Assembly (NCBI GenBank): GCA_014885115.2
Contig: WKLE02000661.1
Location: 1 to 10,760, forward strand
Direction: 5' to 3'
DNA: 10,760 nt
Origin: Asterionellopsis glacialis
Taxonomy: Eukaryota; Bacillariophyta; Plagiogrammaphyceae; Rhaphoneidales; Asterionellopsidaceae
The notes beneath the pieces are model-generated. The model did no database searches, was not told the origin of the DNA, and saw nothing but the letters and a program-made list of their open reading frames with translations. Shown in pieces: positions 6,107 through 10,760 of the stretch. How positions within the stretch are numbered: the stretch's first letter is position 1; each line of letters begins with the position of its first letter. The position numbers were made by a program, and so were the translations under genes.

Positions 6107-7702
6107 ATGTCCCCTAAAACCAATGGGACTGAAGACAATACGATTGACAATGCCTCACTATTGGGATCTCTCACTAATAGTCATCATCCACTGAAGCCAG
6201 AACGATTATTACACGATACTAAATTATTTCATTTTGATAATTTACTATCGTTTCGGAAAACGCGCTTTAGCCGAGGCAGCTTCGACACACGTTTAATTCC
6301 TTTGAGTCTTCTTTTCCTGGCATTGTTTCAGTTTGAAAGCTCAAGAAGGAGTATACAACAACTTGAACAGCACCCTTCATTTATGATTCAGGAAAAGCTT
6401 TCTCCGACTATCACGAGACAAAATTCACAGATAATTGAAAAATCATCTGTAAGGAGAAAAATAACTATCAGTAGAAATAGTGTGGGTTCTCATCACNNNG
6501 AAAGGCGTCGTGAACTAATTACGTATCCTGCAAATGCCGACTGGACTATTTGTGTCGAAGGTTCTCCACCTATGTATGATTGGCAAGACTCGTTCTACCC
6601 ATCGTGCAACAATGTTCATGAAGTTGACTTGGATGTTTCACAAAGGCAGAAAGGACGCGACACAGCCTCTCAACTTGTTAATGCTGGGTGGAATAGAGAT
6701 GTTTGGGAATTAATTTTTGCTGACAACAGTAAATTCGCGCTAAAAAGTCTCAGATACGACAGGGAATTTAATCTGTACATGTTTGATCAACAAAGAATAG
6801 ATGCTGTGGTTTCTGAAAGACTCACATCGTCAAAGTATATTGCGAATATATATGGCTTCTGTAAGTATCTTCACTACTTTCTCATCAAAGGAAATAACAA
6901 AGTTGTGTCAATCAGACTAACATTCTTGAGCCGTATTGTCACTGCTTGACAGGTGGCTTTTCGGCATTATTTGATTATTCATCTGAAGGGACTCTTGAGG
7001 AGCAGTACAGAGGAATTGAAAAAGAGGACAGACTTCGGGTCGCCCATCGTCTGGCAAGGGCACTGGCTGATGTCCATACATTCGGAGGCGGAGAATTCTC
7101 GCCCATCATTCACGCAGATATGGACGCACGACAATACATCATGATAAATGGTGACTATTATTTAAATGATTTCAATACAGCCCGTCTTTTGCGTTGGGAT
7201 AAATTGAAACAAAAGCCATGCCCAGGGATAATGAAAAACCACCCTACCGACTGCGTGAGTTGCATGATACTGTCTCGCTAAATGCTTTTGTTGTTTTGTT
7301 TGTTATCATTTGAGAAATGTTCTAATTTTAAGCGACGCCAATTTCCATAAACTATTTCTCCCACAGAATCGATCACCGGATGAAAACCTAATAATAGGTT
7401 GGAATGAGGTATACGAAGGTGTTGATGTATACTCTCTAGGTAATCAATTTTATAAGCTTCTAATGAACGATGCCAAGCATAAGGGGTTGTCAACTAGTGG
7501 GTGTTTGAAAGCTATTCGTGAAGGTGATATTCCGATTTTGCCTGACAGCTATGAACAAAGTACGGATCCGATTGATATCGCTCTGATACATGTCATGAAA
7601 AGAAGTTTACAATTTGATCCCAAAGAGCGAGCTTCTGCCCTTGAGCTGGCCAATTATCTTGAGGATGCTCTTATCAAAATGGAGAAACAAAGTAAACAGT
7701 AG
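6107..7702 (+). CDS. KinA: membrane-anchored divergent protein kinase-like protein (three exons)
   Basis: Model: exons 6107-6860, 6953-7254, 7367-7702, giving 463 aa. The kinase fold is inferred from ordered motifs. NAGWNRDVW (~192-200) sits at the glycine-loop position with only one Gly kept. ALK gives the ATP lysine K213, and SERL the helix-C glutamate E237. YGFC, then FDYSSEGTLEE (258-268), form the hinge region. The catalytic loop is HADMDARQY (D307; Q312 where Asn is usual). DFN (D324) stands for DFG, SPDE (355-358) for APE, DVYSLG lies at 372-377, and R440 near the end. K213 to D307 is 94 residues, as in PKA. Residues 63-76 (LIPLSLLFLALFQF) after a basic stretch suggest a type II signal anchor, putting the kinase domain in the lumen or outside. 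Cys167, 252, 341 and 352 are shared with KinB. Residue 131 is unknown (NNN). It could be an active atypical kinase or a pseudokinase. It resembles a family I recall from diatoms; substrate unknown. Confidence 0.82.
6497..6499. other. Three undetermined bases (NNN) inside KinA exon 1
   Basis: The only ambiguous bases in the window. They occupy exactly one codon (residue 131, between HH and ERRR) in the variable region between membrane anchor and kinase domain. The reading frame is open on both sides, so the gap is probably sized correctly or a multiple of three, but a larger collapsed gap cannot be excluded. Confidence 0.95.
6861..6952 (+). other. KinA intron 1 (92 bp, phase 1)
   Basis: Donor GTAAGT at 6861 and acceptor GACAG ending at 6952. 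Splicing joins TTC-T to GT-GGC, giving F-C-G. Read through, the frame ends in a stop at 6947-6949. The junction matches KinB intron 1 in position and phase. Confidence 0.88.
7255..7366 (+). other. KinA intron 2 (112 bp, phase 0)
   Basis: Donor GTGAGT at 7255; pyrimidine-rich acceptor TCTCCCACAG ending at 7366. It joins ...HPTDC to NRSPDE..., between the DFN and SPDE motifs. Read-through meets a stop at 7279-7281. Same position and phase as KinB intron 2. Confidence 0.9.
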
Positions 7703-8736
7703 AGTCCTTCGCGCAGATTAGCTATTGGCTTCAGTCATAAACTAGATGGTGCGACACATTTGGCTAAAGATTCAACTACATGATTTTATAAACATGTTTA
7801 TGTTGCTATAATGGTGATATCTTATTTCATCGTGGTTGATTGAGTACTCCGAACATTCCAGTTCACAGATTAAGTTAGTAGGAATGTGTTCACCCCACAA
7901 CGTACAAACATATTTTTTGAACTCTCCGGTTCAATGTATGAACTAAACTTTCCACAATATAATGATCAGGCAATTTAAAACCTTGACTTGATAGTTGATA
8001 CTTAATATTTAAAACTTGATACCCAGGTACCTGATACACCAAAACCATACCGCACTTTCCGACTTGACCCGTGTAGGACCTACCTTTAATTATAGGACCC
8101 CATCAGGTTTTTTGAGTGTGTAAAATAATGAAATAATGAAGTCTCGCGCGCGCCGTCGTCAAGAGCAGTATTTTTCATAGAATGCTTCCGTTGAGAGCTT
8201 GGTATATTATTGGAAGATCAATCGGGAGGAGTCGTCCCTACTCTCTTCTGCGCCAGATGATCGTAATCGAGCTTTGATAAAAATGGAATGTCTCAAAAGT
8301 AAGATAGACAATTTTCTGCTCCCGCCTTGAAGCAAAATAGAATAATATTATTTATACAGGTACTACGTATTAAAAGTATATATACGGAGTCGTGTCTCTA
8401 AGGGAATGAAGGTCCCACTGTACCTGGTAGACTAATACGTATATTACAATATCATCCTCGTGTATGAATGGTAATAATTGCCATTGGTGCGTTAGTTATG
8501 GGCAGAGTTCACAAAAAGCCTCGACAAGACTAACTCGCTCAACTCAGCACCAAAATGCTCCTTTTGTCTCTACTTTAGAGGATTAGAAGACTCGAGGACT
8601 GACTATACTGTTACTTGCTTGAACTCCTCCTCCGACACCTTGATCCGAAGACTACGAAACTCTCTGACAACTTCTGTCTCCTCCGAAAAACAAAGCTATC
8701 TTTTAAAATTGTAGTTACACGAAGTCCGAAGTAAAC
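7703..8736. other. Intergenic region between KinA and KinB
   Basis: About 1 kb with no open frame worth reporting, AT-rich apart from a short GCGCGCGCC patch near 8145-8153. Palindromes seen: ATAAACATGTTTAT (7788-7801, perfect 14 bp), AATAATATTATT (8341-8352, perfect 12 bp), GTAGG-A-CCTAC (8073-8083). A pair of mutually exclusive stems shares GTTCA at 7929-7933 (TTGAAC 7917-7922 or TGAAC 7939-7943 as partner). The last ~170 bp is pyrimidine-rich and probably holds the KinB leader; it includes a small upstream frame at 8555-8578 (MLLLSLL). I see no repeat shared with the region upstream of KinA, so the upstream sequence was either not duplicated or has diverged. Confidence 0.6.
7788..7801. repeat. 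Perfect 14-bp palindrome downstream of KinA
   Basis: ATAAACATGTTTAT reads the same on both strands. It lies 86 bp after the KinA stop, in or near the 3' untranslated region. It could be a weak 3' hairpin or a factor site; nothing shows which. Confidence 0.55.
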
Positions 8737-10525
8737 ATGCCCCCTCGGTCTCGTGTTGGAGCATCTCATCATGAATCTGATTCAGAGCAGCAAGAATGGT
8801 CACCTCCCCGTATCAATATCAATTATCGTCCTTCTCTTAGGAATAATTCTAAGCAATTTCTTCTTAAACCATTCGTTTCCAAAGGGTGGAATTTAGTTGC
8901 GATGAAGCTAAATTTGGTAGGATGGTTGTATTCAATGATTTTAATTGTGGCAATACTGCAATTGCTTGGAACTTCAACATTGATCGCATCGAATACCTTC
9001 TTTGGTTCTATGGACGAACAAAATATGACTCCATTGAGAATACATCATACAGAAGGAATACACAAAAATATTAAAAGCAACTCAACGAAAACGTCAACAA
9101 ATTCATTGAGGAAAGAAAACAACAACAGAGACGGAAAAAAGATTCAACCAGCTGAAGGACTAGCAAGAGCACATTACATAGCAGTTGGAATTGGCGATGA
9201 TAATGGGACATCTGGAAAGACAATTGACTTGAATCAATTTGATATATTGGAATCAGATCAAACAGAACATATTGACAAATCAGACTTTCGAAAAAGGATC
9301 ATTAATGAGTTTGAGGACGAGGACGAAGATGAATTTTGTCGTAAACATGCTCCTCCAATGTATGAATGGCAAGACTCATTTTATCCATCTTGCAATAGTG
9401 TTCATGAAATAGATACAGATGTTGCACGTCGACGACAAGGCTCTGATACGCTATCACGACTTGTGAATTCAGGATTCAATCGTGATGTATGGAAAGTCGA
9501 AATGTCAGATGGTACTGAATTTGCACTGAAGAGTTTAAAGTACGAGAACAAATTCAATGTCGATATGTTTGATCAACAACGAATAGATGCTGTAATATCT
9601 GAAAGGCTTACTTCCTCCAAATATGTTGCCAGTATATACGGGTTTTGTAAGTAGAGCTTTGTTGTGCGTAATTTTGTTTTCCTTTTCAGCAATATATCCT
9701 TGAAAAACGCCCTCACATTATGCATTGTTTATTTTCATGCAAAAGGTGGTTACACGGCATTGTATGACTATTCTGAAGAGGGCTCACTTCAGGATCATTA
9801 TAAAACCTTTTCCAAAAAGGAAAAACTTATGGCAGCTTGGAGAATTGCACGGGGATTAGCCGATGTTCATACGTTGGGAGGTGGTAAAAAAAGTGCAATC
9901 GTTCATGCCGATATACATCCAAGGCAATATGTTTCGATTCACGGTGAATACTATTTGACTGACTTCAATACAGCTCGTTTGATGCGATGGGATAGGCTTA
10001 ATAACCGACGTTGCCCGGCTCGTATGTATAACCATCCTACCGATTGCGTAAGTTTCACATTGTGTTTTTATTTGAAAATGGGTTTAAAAATTCGCTACGT
10101 TACATCGATGTTATTGTGTAAACTTACCATGTCCTTTCCCATATATATATATAATGAAACAGAATCGTTCACCAGATGAAAATCTTATAATAGGAGTGAA
10201 TCATGTTGATGAAGGTGTTGATGTGTACTCACTTGGGAATACTTTCTATTCATTACTTGCAAATCATCGTGCATATAAAAATCTAGATGATGTCTGCCTT
10301 GATCTTATTCGTAATGGAACACTACCAATACTGCCTGAGGAAGTCATAGAGAGTACACACCCTGTCGACATTGCACTTAAACATGCCTTTGAAATGTGCG
10401 TAGTGTTTGACCGTGAGGAACGAGCATCTGCATTAGAAGTTGCCGACTACCTTGAGGGTGCTCTAAACGAAATTCAATCAAAAGCTATAGAGGAATCAAA
10501 AGTAGAAGAATCGGAAGAAGAATGA
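8737..10525 (+). CDS. KinB: membrane-anchored divergent protein kinase-like protein (three exons)
   Basis: Paralogue of KinA. Exons 8737-9646, 9746-10047 and 10163-10525 give 524 aa; the ATG at 8737 has A at -3. A hydrophobic stretch at ~61-88 (from VGWLYSMILIVAILQLL) is a good single signal anchor. It is followed by a ~115-residue stem with two N-glycosylation sequons (N115-S-T, N156-G-T) and an acidic run EFEDEDEDEF (191-200). From PPMYEWQDSFYPSCN (206-220) on it aligns with KinA without gaps for 199 residues, about 64% identical by hand count. Kinase landmarks: K265 (ALK), E289 (SER), HADIHPRQY with D359 and Q364, DFN with D376, SPDE at 407-410, DVYSLG at 424-429. K265 to D359 is again 94 residues. 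Cys219, 304, 393 and 404 match KinA. The tail is Glu-rich (EESKVEESEEE). Catalytic residues are mostly kept, so activity is possible; DFN and the Asn-to-Gln change make it uncertain. Confidence 0.84.
9647..9745 (+). other. KinB intron 1 (99 bp, phase 1)
   Basis: Donor GTAAGTAG at 9647 gives an in-frame stop at once if unspliced. The acceptor GCAAAAG ends at 9745. Splicing restores TTT-TGT-GGT (F-C-G), exactly the KinA junction. The acceptor has a weak pyrimidine tract, so an RNA-seq check of this edge is worthwhile; protein alignment supports it. Confidence 0.85.
10048..10162 (+). other. KinB intron 2 (115 bp, phase 0)
   Basis: Donor GTAAGT at 10048; acceptor GAAACAG ending at 10162 after a (TA)n tract. 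It joins HPTDC to NRSPDE, as in KinA. Exon 2 is 302 nt in both genes. Confidence 0.9.
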
Positions 10526-10760
10526 ATTTTATAAGCATACGATTATTAATCAAGATTTATAAATAGAAATTCATAATGAAACTTTACAATTTCAAAATAG
10601 GCATTGGCAATGTTCGTTTGGATGTTCACAGAAATGTTCTCGCTAATAGAGAATAGTTTCAAATCTACCTTATGGAAGCACTCCTACTCTTGATCATAGT
10701 TCACACTTGATCAAAACTGTATGTTCTTGCATTCGAAGTTCATGGTCTTTCCCATCAACT
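10526..10760. other. 3' flank of KinB to window edge
   Basis: AT-rich sequence that should hold the KinB 3' end. CTTGATCA occurs twice (10689-10696 and 10706-10713), each containing the palindrome TGATCA. No gene is supported; a minus-strand frame open from the edge lasts only ~21 codons. Confidence 0.5.

Noticed and set aside
6861..7281. Reading KinA as separate broken genes or a pseudogene with frameshifts
   Set aside because: The apparent breaks coincide with GT...AG borders, and removing them restores a protein collinear with KinB at both junctions.
10694..10760. Minus-strand frame open from the right edge (begins VDGKDHELRM)
   Set aside because: Only about 21 codons before a stop and no similarity; such a length is common by chance.
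1..10760. tRNA, rRNA, CRISPR or transposase genes
   Set aside because: Reading for T-loop-like GTTCRA boxes, rRNA cores, regular spacer arrays and transposase motifs found nothing credible; GTTCAA near 7929 is part of a small hairpin, not a tRNA.

Overview
The window looks like nuclear DNA of a photosynthetic stramenopile, most likely a diatom. The reasons are: short GT-AG introns of 92-115 bp; ATG starts with A or G at -3; an epsilon-COP gene, which only eukaryotes have; a secreted protein rich in P-S-x-x repeats, a style typical of diatom surface proteins; and kinase-like proteins with a DFN motif that resemble a family I recall from diatom genomes. No species is assigned. I saw no rRNA, tRNA, CRISPR array, transposase or organelle gene.

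Layout. At the left edge (1-96, minus) is the first 32 codons of a gene running off the window; its start codon lies inside a striking 21-nt-arm inverted repeat. A ~770 bp divergent intergenic region (97-868) follows, with palindromes and three copies of a 9-mer. Next is an intronless, low-complexity, serine/proline/arginine-rich 441-aa protein (869-2194, plus). After a ~590 bp spacer comes a 536-aa secreted, probably GPI-anchored, mucin-like protein (2788-4398, plus). It converges on the coatomer epsilon subunit COPE (4594-5499, minus), whose 3' end is only 195 bp away. COPE and the first kinase-like gene are divergent and share a ~607 bp intergenic region (5500-6106).

The right half holds a tandem pair of paralogous three-exon genes, KinA (6107-7702) and KinB (8737-10525), about 1 kb apart. 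Both encode a putative single-pass type II membrane protein with a divergent protein-kinase fold. Spliced by hand they give 463 and 524 aa. Intron positions and phases are identical and the middle exons have the same length (302 nt), while the introns and N-terminal regions have diverged. The ATP lysine, helix-C glutamate and both catalytic/metal aspartates are kept, but HRD reads HAD, the catalytic-loop Asn is Gln, and DFG reads DFN. Four cysteines conserved between the two, plus N-glycosylation sequons in KinB, suggest a domain in the secretory lumen or outside the cell.

There is no operon-type logic. COPE (Golgi-ER vesicle coat), the GPI-like surface protein and the membrane kinase-like pair all touch the secretory pathway, but this may be coincidence. 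The best candidate for an undescribed system is the KinA/KinB family.
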